Source of the DNA: Zingiber officinale
Lineage: Eukaryota > Streptophyta > Magnoliopsida > Zingiberales > Zingiberaceae
Length of the DNA: 64,000 bases
NCBI RefSeq assembly: GCF_018446385.1
Contig: NC_055989.1
Coordinates: 132,149,004-132,213,003 of the forward strand
Direction of reading: 5' to 3'
Shown here: positions 23,374 through 34,634 of the stretch, one piece after another
Numbering within the stretch: position 1 is the stretch's first letter
Layout of the letters: each line of letters opens with the position of its first letter
Notes under the pieces: generated by a model
Database searches by the model: none
What the model was told of the DNA's origin: nothing
The model's input: the letters and a program-made list of their open reading frames with translations, nothing else
Made by a program: the position numbers and the translations under genes

Positions 23374-25580
23374 TGTTGGCGCTACTCGGAATTTCGTTCT
23401 GTTTCCCCTGTACAAAAATTTGTACAAGCACTGAACTTTTCCTAGCAACCCATTTGCTTTTCAGAAGTTAAACTTGGATTGCAAACGAAACTTAACATTA
23501 TTAATCCAAGTTCAACCCATGTGTTCATCAGAAGTTAAGCCATATTACAGAAGTTGATTAAATATCTATTTCAAGGATTGACTTCCAGGTCGTTGGCAAG
23601 GTACTCGACCTTCTTGGGTATGGGATCATCCACCACTTTCTAGTCAAAGCCTTTCAAAAAAAATAAATATTTAAACTCCTTACAGTAAACCCTAGGTTAA
23701 ACTACAAAGACCTCAATCAAAGCACAAGATCGCTAGCCTCTTGTGTTGGTACTTCATGATCCATACAAAGGAAAAATAAACTAGTACACAGCGGAAACAA
23801 TTAACTAGTTATACCTTTCTTTGTATCTTAAAGACCTCTTGATCTTCTGCTGTATTCCTCTCCTCCTCTTGGACGTCGTGTGAGCGACGATCTACCAAGA
23901 AGCAAAACCACCCAAGTCCTTCTTTCTTCCAAGACTTTCGGCCACCAAGGGATCAAAGCTAGGAACACCACCTCTTGCTCTTCTTTCTTCCTTGCAACCT
24001 GATGGCCACAAGATGGTTGAAGCCTCTTGATGTCGCCGACCTTAGGTGAGAAAGTAAGGGGAGAATAAGAATATAAGGGGGCCGCCCACAAGGAGAATAA
24101 AAAAGGAATAGAAATTGTGTAGATGATTATTACCTCTAAGGCACCATCTATCCTCTTTTATAATCCTTGGTAATGGCTAAAAAGAAAAGATTTTAACAAC
24201 AATTAAAATCTCTCTTTTAAATTTCCTATTTTGGATGGCTACAAAAGGAAAGTTTTAAAATTAAAAATTTCTCTCTTAAACATTGTAGATGGTTACAAAA
24301 AAGAAAGATTTTTAAAATTAAAACCTCTCTTTTAAATCATGATTACAAAAAAGGAAAGTTTTAATAAAAAAAAAATCTCGCTTTTAAACCATTGTAGATG
24401 ACTATAAAAGGAAAGATTTTTTAAATTTAAAACTCTCTTTTAAAATCATACGGATGACTTCAAAAAAGGAAAGTTTTTAAAATTAAAAATCTCTCTTTTA
24501 AAATATTGTAGATGACTACAAAAGGAAAGATTTAAAAAATTAAAAACTCACTTTTAAACCTATCTTGGTCGTCCCCTTGCTTGAGCACTAAGCAAGGGGT
24601 GGTCGACCCCTTGCTTGGGCACCAAGCAAGGATGTGGCAACCCATAAGGATAACTTTAGTGGATGCGAGGTTTTATACATAGAGGATACAATAGGAACCT
24701 AGAGGAGAAATTGATTTTGGCCTCCTGATGAGCTTGAGCTTCTTATGTTCGACCCGAACACCCAACTCAAGTTCATCAATAATAACTCATACCACTAAAG
24801 AGTTATTATTGAACTACCGCACCAATCCCATATTACATTATGGGTTCCTTCTTATCATGAGTGCGTTAATCTTCCTGTGTTTAAGATATCGAATGCCCAT
24901 TAATTAAATGAGTTACTAATAACTCACTTAATTAACATCTAGCTCCAAGAATAGTACCACTCAACTTCATTGTCAAGTCGGAACTAAGTCCACCTACAGG
25001 GTTTACATGACAATCCTTATGAGCTCCTCAAGGGGGCATCATCATCCTAATAAATAGGATACAGTTTCCTTCTATAATCAACAACACACTATATAAATAA
25101 TATTATTTCTCAACTTATCGGACCTATTGATTTAACAAATAAATCTCACCCTTTGATAAATTAAAGAAATAAATACTAAGTACATGTGCTTGTTATTATA
25201 TCGGGATTAAGAGTACACACATCCATAATAACAGAGGTTCTGTTCTTTTATGCAGTTAGTATAAAGGAACAACCTCAAATGGTCCTGCTCTATACACACA
25301 TAGTGTACTAGTGTAATTTTATAGTCAAGATAAATTAGTACCAAATTACACTACAACCATTCCAATGGTTTGTCCCAATCCATCTTGGTTGTGAGCTTCT
25401 ATTTATAATTTATAAGGAACTGATACCATGATCTTCTGTGTGACACCACACACCATGTTATCTACAATATAAATTAAATGCACAACTGCATTTAACTAAA
25501 TGCAAACATTTGATCAATGTGATTCTCATTTCAAAATAAATGTTTATACAAAAGCTAGGCTTTTATGATACATTCTAACA
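23374..25580 (-). repeat. Element A 5' LTR
   Basis: 2207 bp, nearly the same length as its partner. It carries the same AT-rich units (24180-24560) and CTTGCTTG...CAAGCAAGG palindromes (24574-24632). The end next to the internal region is GAGTAGCGCCAACA on the element strand, which separates this subfamily (A1) from the solo LTRs ending CCAACCAACA (A2). Confidence 0.9.
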
Positions 25581-25722
25581 TGCCGGAGGCGCCCTCAACA
25601 AGGGTTAAAGGCGCCTCCGAGGCGCGTCTGCACCTCTGCCACCTTCAGGCAGAAGGCGCCCTCCATAAGCATGAAGGGCACCCTCCATAAGCATGGAAGG
25701 CGCCCTCCATGAGTATGGAAGG

Positions 25723-28158
25723 TGTTGGTTGGTCCTAGGAAGATCGTACCGGTTTCACTGTACAAAAAATTTGTACAAGTGTCGAACCTTTCCTAAATAA
25801 CCTATTGTGTTCTTTAGAAGTTAAATTAGGAATCACAAACGGAACTTAACATTATTGATTTCAAATTTAACTTATCTGTTCTTAATGGTTTAGATTTGGG
25901 TCGCAAGCGAAACTTAACACTATTGATCCAAATCAACCTATGTTATAAAGTTAATTAAATATTTATTTCTAAAATCGGCTCCCAGGTCAAACATGGCGAG
26001 GCACTAGTCCTTCTTGGGTATGAGATCATCCACCACTGCCTCGGCAAAGCCTTTAATATAAATTCAATATTTAATTTCCTAAAATAACATTAGGTTTAAC
26101 CGAAAAGAATAATCGAATCACAAATTTGAAAAAAAAAAAAACACAACTCGAATTACAAATTCGAAAAATTAGAATCTAATGCCTCTTGTGTTTGGAATTC
26201 ATACAAAGAAAAATAACTAGCATGATGCGGAAAATAATTACTAGTTATACCTTTTCTTTGTATGCTGATAACCTTGAGATCTTCTGTCGTATTCCTCACC
26301 TCGCCTTGGACGTCATGTGAGTGACGATCCTCCAAGATGAACACCACCCAAAAGCCTTCTTTCTCCTTCTCTAAAATCTGACCACCACCACAAGAGAACA
26401 AAAGAGAGCAAGGGGAAAAGAAGAGGGAAAGGGCCGACCACAAGAGGGAGCACCAACTTGAGAATAAGAATTGATAATGCATGAGGTCTCCTCTCCCCTT
26501 CTTTTATATTACTTTCCCAAGGCAAATAAGGAAAGACTTTTATAAAAATTAAAATCTTCCTCTTGTTTTTCCTTTTCTCCTTTTATTTTTCCTTTTCTTT
26601 CCTCTTGATTGATTCAATCATCAATCATTGATTCAATTGATTGAATCATGGATGATTGGATGCTTTTAATGGTCGACCCCTTGCTTGGACACCAAGCAAG
26701 GGTGGCCGGCCACATCATCATCAAGAGAAATAATTTTTTATAAAATTTTATAAAAGAAGAAATCCTCTTATAAAATTTTACAAGCTCTCTTTCCTTATGT
26801 GGATGTTAAAAAAGGAAAGTTTTAAAAAATTAAAACCAAGTCTTAAAATTTAAAACTTCTCTTCTAAAATTTCCTTTTTTAACATGGTTACAAAAAAGGA
26901 AAGTTTTAAATTTAAAACTCTCTTTTAAAAAACCATGAGGATGGTTAAATAAGGAAAGTTTTAAAACTTTTAAAACTCTCTTTTAAACCATGTGGCATAA
27001 TTCAAATAAGGAAAGTTTTAAATTTTAAAATCTCTCTTTTAAACTTGTAGCTATCTACAAAGAGAAGATTTTAAAAATTTAAAACACCCCTCCTAATTTG
27101 AAATATCTCCTTTGCTTGGGCACTAAGCATAGGGCCGACCCTCTTGAGGAGATGGTGGTCGGCCCTTGGCTTGGTCACCAAGCCTTGGGTCGGCTCCCTT
27201 CTTGGACACCAAGATGGACTTTTATTTGTATGAACTTGAGGCTTTAATGAGGCTACGATAGGGACCTAGAGGAGAAATTGGTTTTGGCCTCCCGACGGGC
27301 TTGAGTATCCCGTGTTCGCCCCGAACACACAACTCAAGTTCATCGATAATAACTCATTCCACTAGAGAGTTATTATCGTACTACCACACCAATCCCAAAT
27401 TACATTATGGGCTCCTTCTCATCATGAGTGTGTTAGTCTCCCTGTGTTTAAGATATCGAATGTCCACTAATTAATTGAGTTATTGGCAACTCATTTTAAT
27501 TAATGTCTTAGTCCAAGAGTAGTACCACTCAACCTCATTATCATGTCGGATTAAGTCCACCAACAGGGTTTAACATGACAATCCTTATGAGCTCCTCTTG
27601 GGGGCATTCTCAACCTAGATGACTAGGACACAGTTTCCTTCTATAATCAATAATACAAACTATAAGTAATATCATTTCCCAACTTATCGAGCCTATTGAT
27701 TTATCAAGTTAAATCTCACCTTTTGATAAGTCAAAGAAATAAATACTAAATATATGTGTTTGTTATTATATTAGGATTAAGAGCACACACTTTCATAATA
27801 ACTAAGGTCTTGTTCTTTTATTAAGTCAGTATAAAAAGAACTTACCTTAAATGGTCATACTCAATATACTTAGAGTGTATTAGTGTAATTTATTAGTCAA
27901 GATAAACTAATACCTAATTATACTACTACTATTCCAATGGTTTGTTCCTTTCCATCTTAATCGTGAGCAACTGTTTATAATTTATAAAGAACTGATAACA
28001 TGATCTTCTGTGTGTGACACCACACACCATGTTATCTACAATATAAATTAATTGAACAACTACACTTAACAAATAAATGTAGACATTTGACCAATGTGAT
28101 TTTTTTATTTCAAAAATAAATGTTTACAAAAGCTAGGCTTTTAGTATACACTCTAATA
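25723..28158 (-). mobile_element. Solo LTR, copia family A (subfamily A2), inside element B
   Basis: 2436 bp from TGTTGGTTGGTCCTAGG to ACTCTAATA, flanked by the perfect duplication GAAGG at 25718-25722 and 28159-28163. The target is readable in the 3' LTR of B, where gagtatggaaggcgccttcgg is uninterrupted near 31694. It lies 142 bp from the end of element A, in the same orientation, but its U5 end shows that it belongs to the other subfamily, so the two insertions are independent events. Confidence 0.92.
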
Positions 28159-28577
28159 GAAGGCTCCTTCGGCCAGTCAAAATAGTCGTTCTCAATGGAT
28201 AAAGCTTTATCCATTGCATCTCACTGGAGGCGCCCTCAAGCTATAGATAAGATTTTCCAAGGACTATAAAAAGACCCATGGACCAAGGAAATATGTATCA
28301 ACTCTAGTTCTCATTTCCTACCACATTCCTGAGCTTTTGAAAAGTGTAATAGACTTCTCCGCCTACACGAAAGAGATCTTTTAGCGTTTTCCTTTGTCTT
28401 TGATTAACAACCACGTAGGTTCTAACCAAGTAATTCATTTGTGTCTTTCTTTATTTATTAGTTACTTAACGTCATTTATATAAGTGTGCTACTAATCTAA
28501 GTTGAAGATCGATGAAGGGTTTTATTTTTCTATTTCAGGCAATTCACCCCCTTCTTGCCCGCCCCACTGCCCTAACA

Positions 28578-30660
28578 AGTGGTATCAGAGCCCAACCACC
28601 TCAAAAGAATTAACTGCCGACTGAAGCATTAAGATCAAAGACGATGGCTGGACCGACAATCTATCCACCAAAATTCAAGGGAGAATTTGTGTCTTGGAAG
28701 AAACGAATGGAGGTATTCTTCAAAACTGACTTTGAAATATTGCTAATAATTAAATACGGTCTTGTAGCTCTAAACCCCCCCCCCCCTCCCAGGAGAAGAA
28801 AAAGAAGAATATCAGTGGACCAAGAAGGAGTAAGCAGACTTCATAGCAAACGGACGAGCCGAGTTCCACCTATTCAGCGTACTTCCACCCAGGAAGTAAA
28901 TTGAATCAGAGATTACAACTCAGTAAAGGAACTTTGGGAGAAGTTCCTGGAACTGCATGAAGGAACTTCCGAAACAAAGCTTACGAGATGGGACATGCTC
29001 CAGAATCGACTGACGAACATCTGGATGGAAGAAGGAGAGTCAGTAGCACAACTACATGGAAGACTCAAGGATCTAATCACCGAATTATCAAACCTCGGAG
29101 AAAAGGTAACGAACTGGGATGCACAAAGATATGCATTAAATGTGTTCCCAAGAACACTTGAATGGACATCTATAGTAGACTCCTACTATATATCAAAGGA
29201 TCTCGAGGTAAGTACTTTAGAAAGTCTTTTCTCTACTTTCGAATTACACGAATCTCGGTGTGCAAGACAAAGAAAAGGATCAAATCAGAATGTTACCCTA
29301 AAGGCAAGAACAAACGATTCAGACTTCGAAGAATCAATTGAGCTACGTTTAGTTGGGTGTAATGTAATCTAGCTTGTAATGTAATCTTGATTACATTACT
29401 ACATTTGGTAATGTAATGTATGTAATCTTTGATTACAAAGGTGATTATATTTTTTTGTTTGGTGTTCATTATTTTATATAAGGAATGTAATTCGTATTAT
29501 TATAAAATGACAAAAATATCCTGCGACCTCTACCGACGGTCGTCGCACCTCTGCCGGAGCTTGCAACAACCAGCGCCCACCACAGTTGGCCTCCTCCGTC
29601 GGCCGCCGCCGCCAACAACTCCCGATCACCACCGGCAACGGTGGCGGCGACAGCAAGCGGCGGTGGGCGGCGGCCAAGGTGGACCAGGGGTATATTCGGT
29701 ATTTAAATTTTGATTAAACGGTGACCTCGTAATGTAATCGGATTACATAGTATTTGCTTTGTAATTCAGATTATAAAACTTCATTACCTTTTGTAATCTA
29801 GATTACATTACATTACAAATTTAAAATTAAACCAAACAAAATAATCAACCTTGTAATGTAATTCTGATTACATTACAAGGCAGATTACACCCTACCAAAC
29901 GTAGCCTTGATGAAAGTGAAGCAGCCCTAATGGTAAGGAAGTTCAATAAATTTATTCAATCTAATAAATTTAAATCACAGACAAAGAGGGATTACTGAAA
30001 CAAAAGGAAGGTCTGATGCTACAACTGCAACGAAGAAGGGCACATCATGGATGACTGCCCAAAATTGAAGAAGAGGGACAAGGAAAAAGATAAAGTCTAA
30101 AAGACCAACATCTTCTAAACATAAGAATATGAAGGTCACATGAGATGAATCATCATCCTCCGATTCTGAGGTCGAAGCTTTCTCCGGACTAGCTTTACTG
30201 GCCAACCACCAAGTAGAAGATGAAACCAGCTCAGAGATGAGCATCGATGAAGGGGGAGAATCAGAAGAAGAAAGCTGCGATGAAGGGGAAACATTAGAAT
30301 ATGAGGTAAGTGAAGTACATGCTCTATCTCCCAAGCAGTATTTTCAGTTTATTAAGATTCTTTCTAAAGATTTAGTTAAATTAGAAAAAGAAAATGCTGA
30401 GTTAAAATTAAACTTATCAAAAGCATGTCTCTTAGACTTATTTAACAATTTAAAATTAGAAAATGATAAATTGAAAAGTCAAATTGAAAGTTTAAAAGAA
30501 CATGCGTGTTTGAAATTAACTAACTTTCAAAAATCAAAATTTAGAAATTATAGTAAAATCAATTGGTACATAAGGAAACACAGGGACAAATTAGGAAAAT
30601 TCTAAAAAATCATGTACCTCCCAAATTTTTTATTAATCCAATAGGAAGGAACCTGTATTG
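28578..30660 (+). pseudogene. Element B primer-binding site and gag fossil
   Basis: The primer-binding site begins just after the LTR. Gag begins near 28644 with MAGPTIYPPKFKGEFVSW, a UBN2/DUF4219-type capsid start; the middle (about 28.9-29.3 kb) matches gag helices such as LWEKFLELH and TLESLFSTFELHE. After the MITE a CCHC knuckle (CYNCNEEGHIMDDC) lies near 30015-30057, followed by an acidic linker and a coiled-coil-like Lys/Glu/Leu/Asn segment (30330-30600). It has a few breaks besides the MITE. No pol domain follows before the 3' LTR. Confidence 0.8.
29341..29906. mobile_element. MITE with GTAATGTAATC subterminal repeats inserted in gag
   Basis: The ends are inverted: GCTACGTTTAGTTGGGTGTAAT on the left against the complement of ATTACACCCTACCAAACGTAGC on the right. 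The target duplication is TTG or TTGA (29338-29341 and 29907-29910), and removing the insert restores the gag sequence. The motif TGTAATGTAATC or its complement occurs many times near both ends. The core, about 29520-29690, is strikingly GC-rich (CCG/GCC runs) compared with the AT-rich arms, as if it had captured other DNA. A 3-bp duplication would suit PIF/Harbinger, a 4-bp one another family, so I leave the superfamily open. Confidence 0.8.
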
Positions 30661-31220
30661 GATTCCAAAATTATGTTTGAACTGAATTTTTCTTTGGGTT
30701 TTCAGAAAAGGAAATTAAATGTTTAATTCTTTAAAAGACTTTGTCTAGAAAGTGGTTGATGATCCAATAACCAAGAAAGCCTACTACCTCACCACAACCT
30801 GGAATTTAATTACTGAATTGAATATTTAATTGACAAACTGATAAACATGTCAAATTTATGCTTTCAATATTTGTCAATCATTTCAATTAATTTAGCAAAA
30901 TTATAAACTTTTAACTTGTTTTCTTAAACTCAAACTTATTATTAACCTTACTAAAATTCTTTAAGTACCCCAATTTTTTTTTATGTGATCAAAGGGGGAG
31001 GAAAAGGTACAACTTCAAGGGGCGTTAAGAGCTTAAGATTTTTTTCTTTCAAATTTGAATTATGCTAACTCTATCAATTTGAATTTGAATTATGTTTTTG
31101 CAATTTCTTTGATTGCAAACTTATGCTTAAAATGTTTGTTTTACAATTTCTTTTATTGCAACTTATTCGTTTTTAACCCTAACTTGAACTTAGGTTGATG
31201 CACATAAAAAATGTAGAGAT
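30661..31220. other. Element B 3' internal spacer
   Basis: AT-rich non-coding sequence between gag and the 3' LTR, ending in a purine-rich atgtagagat that can serve as the plus-strand primer tract. The corresponding part of element C (40960-41688) is similar in layout and wording (caaagggggagg, taaccctaacttgaacttgggttg). Confidence 0.7.
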
Positions 31221-32154
31221 TGTTGATCCCCGTGGTTGTTTTAGTGTGATCAACCAAGTTAAAGTTAGGTCCGGTTTTGTTTTGATCTCTGTGTTTATGT
31301 GTGCAGGAGCTTAGGAGCACAGGAAGTCGAGCGGAAGACGTAGCTAGCGAGAAGGATGACATGGGAAAGGAGCCGACGGGCTTGGTGCATCCGAGAGACA
31401 AAGTGCTACGAAAGAGTACATCGGTGGACGAGAAGAACGTATGCGACGTTCGAGGGACGAGAAACTATAGCGGAAGCCTGCTCGAGAAGAAGGTCAAAAA
31501 TTAGGTTCGTGTAAACCCTATTTCAATTGGCCACAATCACTCAGGCGATCGGAGCAGCGGAAGAGCGAAAGAAGCTGATGAAGATTGCCGGAGGCGCCCT
31601 CAACAAGGGTTGAAGGCGCCTCCGAGGTGCGTCCGCGCCTCCGCCACCTTCAAGCGGAAGGCGCCCTCCATAAGCATGGAAGGCGCCCTCCATGAGTATG
31701 GAAGGCGCCTTCGGCTAGTCAAAGTAGTTGTTCGCAGTGGATAAAGCTTTATCCACTGCGCCTCGCTGGAGGCACCCTCCAAGCCCTTTAGAGGTTCCCT
31801 CAAGCTACAGACTCAAGCTATAGATAAAATTTTCTAGAGATTATAAAAAGACCCCTGGATCTAGGAAATATGTATCAACTCTAGTTCTCATTTCCTAGCA
31901 TATTCCTGAGTTTTTGAAAAGTGTAATAGGCTTCTCCACCTACACGAAGGAGATCTTTTAGGGCTTTTCTTTGTCTTGGATTAATAACTACGTAGATTGT
32001 AACCAAGTAATTCCTTTGTGTATTTCTTTATTTATTAGTTTCTTAATGTCATTTATATAAGTGTGCTACTAATCTGAGTTGAACATCGAGGAAAGGTTTT
32101 ATTTTTCTATTTCAGGCAATTCACCCTCCTCTTATCAGCCCTGCTGCTCCAACA
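31221..32154 (+). repeat. Element B 3' LTR (uninterrupted copy)
   Basis: 934 bp, TGTTGATCCCCG to CTCCAACA. It gives the uninterrupted reference for the 5' LTR. Palindromic GGAGGCGCC, GAAGGCGCC and AAGGCGCCTTC motifs cluster at 31582-31710. A TATA box, ttataaaaaga, follows near 31843. The R/U5 part has ggcttctccacctacacgaaggag. Confidence 0.92.
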
Positions 32155-32159
32155 GAATA

Positions 32160-32955
32160 AACCGACTGAATTTAAAAAATTTGGTTCAATTTTTTTTTTC
32201 AAAAATTCATTTTTTTAGAAAATTGGTTATTTCGGTATGATTTCAATTTTAAAATTTCTTATTCAGTTAAACCAAATAGACTGAATAAACTAAATTTTTC
32301 TACCAAATCAAAATTTTAGACTATATGTTTTTAGACCAAAATTGAATTTATTGAATTTCTAGACCCGACTTAGAAAAATTTGGTTAAACCCATATTTTAT
32401 CAATTTGGTTTGGTTTTATCAAAAAATTTGGTCGGTTAAGTTAGTTCAAAAAAAATTTTGTTCAATATAGTTCAGTTTTAATCCCTACCATCGGATACTA
32501 ATTGAATCGTGATTCCCTCTCGGATCACTTCGCCTCGGATCATCGACTAGTATCGAAGATGGAGACTCGACTCAGATTTGGCAAAGTCATCTTGATGATT
32601 GCTCGACATAGATACAAATAGAGGTAAGGCTTCATAGCATCATTGGTTGATGTCATTTTCACTCCACGTCATCCGACAGGTATAATTTATTATTATAAAA
32701 TTTTATATTACAATTATGTTTGACATGTTGTATCCTATATGCATATGATGTGTGTTGTAATAATTAATTTATTATTATTATTGTCTTCCATTGTGCATTT
32801 GTGAAACGTGTTCAATGTGCGCATTCATCGAGCCCGCAATAGGATTTTGATTGTATTCCCAATAACCCTTCACTCAAACAAAGAACCACCACTATTCTTA
32901 TGGTCTAAACCTCCCTTTAAGCATCTTGTCACCCTTGATGTGCTCTGGGCCTCCT
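32160..32955. other. AT-rich sequence and old repeat, no gene
   Basis: About 32160-32480 repeats variants of aaatttggttcaattt and aaccgaataa and may be a decayed inverted-repeat element. From about 32870 the phrase aagcatcttgtcacccttgat begins; it continues after the family D solo LTR at 34635, so these two parts were once contiguous. Confidence 0.5.
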
Positions 32956-34629
32956 TGTTGGTGCAACATCCCTCAGGTCAAGGTTGACCTGGTTGACCAA
33001 GCTTGAGTCTTGGTTTGGGTTTCAATGTTTGACAATACGAGACTTCGATGATATGGACAAGTGCCGGTGCAGTTGTTCATTTGGGGAGATTGTATGGTGC
33101 AATTCCCCTCTGATCAGGGTCTGATCAGGTTGACTGAAGAAGAGTCAAGTAGGTCAAGGTTGACCGGATACTTGACCGGGAAGTCCTAACTGGGATGTTA
33201 GGCAGAAGGTGAAAATCCTAGTGAGTGAAGCTAGGTGAAAGTCCTAGTGAGTGAAGCTAGGCAGAATGGAAATCCTAGTGAGTGAAGCTAGGCAGAATGG
33301 AAATCCTTGTGAGTGAAGTTAGGTGAAAGTCCTAGTGAGTGAAGCTAGGCAGAATGAAAATCCTAGTGAGTGAAGCTAGGTGAAAGTCCTAGTGAGTGAA
33401 GCTAGGCAGAATGGAAGTCCTGGTGAGTGAAGCTAGGTGAAAGTTCTGGTGAGTGAAGCCAGGCACGGAGAAATCCAGATGGGTCAAGGTTGATCAGACA
33501 TCTGGTGAAAAGTCCAAGTAGGTCAAAGGATTGACTGGATACTTGGCACGGAGAAATCCAGATGGGTCAAGGTTGACCAGACATTTGGTGAAAGTCCAAG
33601 AAGGTCAAAGGAGTGACCGGATGCTTGGCATGATGAAGAAAAGTTTAAGTGGGTCTAAGAGGTTGACCGGACACTTGGTGAGGGAGTCCTAGCAGGTCAA
33701 GGGTGACCGGATGCTAGGCATGATGAACCAACAGGTCAAGTTTAACCAGATGTTGGTTTGGGAGGTTTGGGACTTAGTTTTGGGCAAAAACTAGTAGCCG
33801 GATTGATCAGCCGATCGATTGGCTGGAGCCCAATCGATCGACCGATCGATTGGTGTGTCCCTGCGACAAGCCTTCGTCCCAATCGATCAGTGGATCGATT
33901 GGGAGGCAGTCGCGAGAACACAGTAGCCTTCTGGATCGATCAGTGGATCGATCCAGAGGTCCCAATCGATCAGTGGATCGATTGGGAAGGTGTTGTATGT
34001 CGCGATAAGCCTTGGATCGATCGACCAATCGATCCAGGCGAATTTCCAGAGCACAGAGGCGCTCTGGATCGATCTGTGGATCGATCCAAAGCCTCCCCGA
34101 TCGATTGAGAGCAATCCAATCTATCGGGATCCGACCATTGGCGTAGATAAAGGTCATTGCGTCTTCTTCGGTAGAGCTTACACGATTCATCTCTGATCTT
34201 CACCAGCGACTCCACAACTCTCTCTCAAGTTCAGATCGCGAGTTCTTGAAGATTCTTGGAGGTTTTTCCAAGTCAAGAGGCGGATCAAAAGCAAGAAGAG
34301 AAGTTAGGGTTAGGGTTTATTGTAAGCTTTTGCTTGTATTTCATATCCTTTCCTTTCTTCTTGTATTGAGAGTTTGTAAAGGCTTCTCCGCCTTCGGTAG
34401 TTACCGTAGAGGAGTGTGTTTCATAGTGGAGGGTGCGTGAGTGTGTGGATCCTTGGATTAGTCACCTCTTGTGAGGTGGATACCAAGTAAAATCTTTTTG
34501 TTAGCATTGTATTTTGTTTCTTGTACATTTCCGCTGCACATCTTTGAAGAAACAAGCAACGCCAACCACGAAGCACGCGACGAGCTATTCACCCCCCCCC
34601 CCCCCTCTAGCTACTTTTCGGTCCCAACA
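32956..34629 (+). mobile_element. Solo LTR of family D
   Basis: 1674 bp, TGTTGGTGCAACATCC to GGTCCCAACA, flanked by the perfect duplication CTCCT at 32951-32955 and 34630-34634. It contains two internal arrays: tandem 30-35 bp units with tcctagtgagtgaagctagg (33180-33460), and palindromes of the types CAATCGATCGACCGATCGATTGG and GGATCGATCnnnGGATCGATCC (33790-34115). The R/U5 region has aggcttctccgccttcgg and ggataccaagtaaaa. It ends with a C-run followed by ctctagctac, typical of plant copia LTR ends. Confidence 0.9.
33180..33470 (+). repeat. Tandem array of a 30-35 bp unit inside LTR D
   Basis: The phrase agtgagtgaagctaggc/t appears about nine times with alternating spacers gaaagtcc and agaatggaaatcc. 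Its complement is seen in the other family D copy at about 14320-14540, so the array is a property of the family. Confidence 0.85.
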
Positions 34630-34634
34630 CTCCT

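Larger units (their letters stand above)
16555..25580 (-). mobile_element. Complete Ty1/copia retrotransposon A, minus strand
   Basis: The 9026-bp element has LTRs at 16555-18763 (3') and 23374-25580 (5'), both TG...CA. The flanks are TGCCT (16550-16554) and TGCCG (25581-25585), a 5-bp duplication with one difference; the uninterrupted target is preserved in the 3' LTR of element B at about 31586. The primer-binding site (tggtatcagagc, as the complement of 23359-23370) abuts the 5' LTR and a purine-rich tract (agtgggagat) abuts the 3' LTR. Domain order gag, protease, integrase, reverse transcriptase, RNase H is that of copia. The LTRs differ by about 6% over the first 190 bp compared by eye, roughly 2-3 million years at commonly used plant rates. 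It has several breaks and is not expected to be active. Confidence 0.93.
16185..32154 (+). mobile_element. Gag-only copia-type LTR element B, nested host of three insertions
   Basis: The element is bounded by the perfect 5-bp duplication GAATA at 16180-16184 and 32155-32159. Its 5' LTR begins TGTTGGTTCTCG at 16185 and, after two insertions, ends CTAACA at 28577; its 3' LTR is 31221-32154 (TGTTGATCC...CCAACA). A primer-binding site complementary to initiator methionine tRNA (tggtatcagagc) starts at 28580. The internal part, about 2.6 kb including a 566-bp MITE, holds a gag-like region and no recognisable integrase, reverse transcriptase or RNase H. This matches the published class of terminal-repeat elements with only gag (TR-GAG). 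The two LTRs differ by roughly 12% where compared by eye, so it is older than the element within it. It is broken. Confidence 0.9.

Noticed and set aside
24574-24640. CTTGCTTGG...CCAAGCAAGG hairpins considered as terminators or microRNA precursors
   Set aside because: They recur in all family A LTRs, are only about 22 bp long and lack the longer stem of a plant microRNA; described as LTR palindromes instead.
33758-34215. Overlapping frames on both strands rich in SID/RSID/DRW repeats
   Set aside because: They arise from ATCGATCG palindromes in LTR D, which read open in several frames; not a protein.
34563-34610. C-rich run considered as an assembly fault
   Set aside because: A C-run before ctctag at the LTR end is also seen in families C and E (gctattcRcccccc), so it is a family feature, though its exact length may be a sequencing error.
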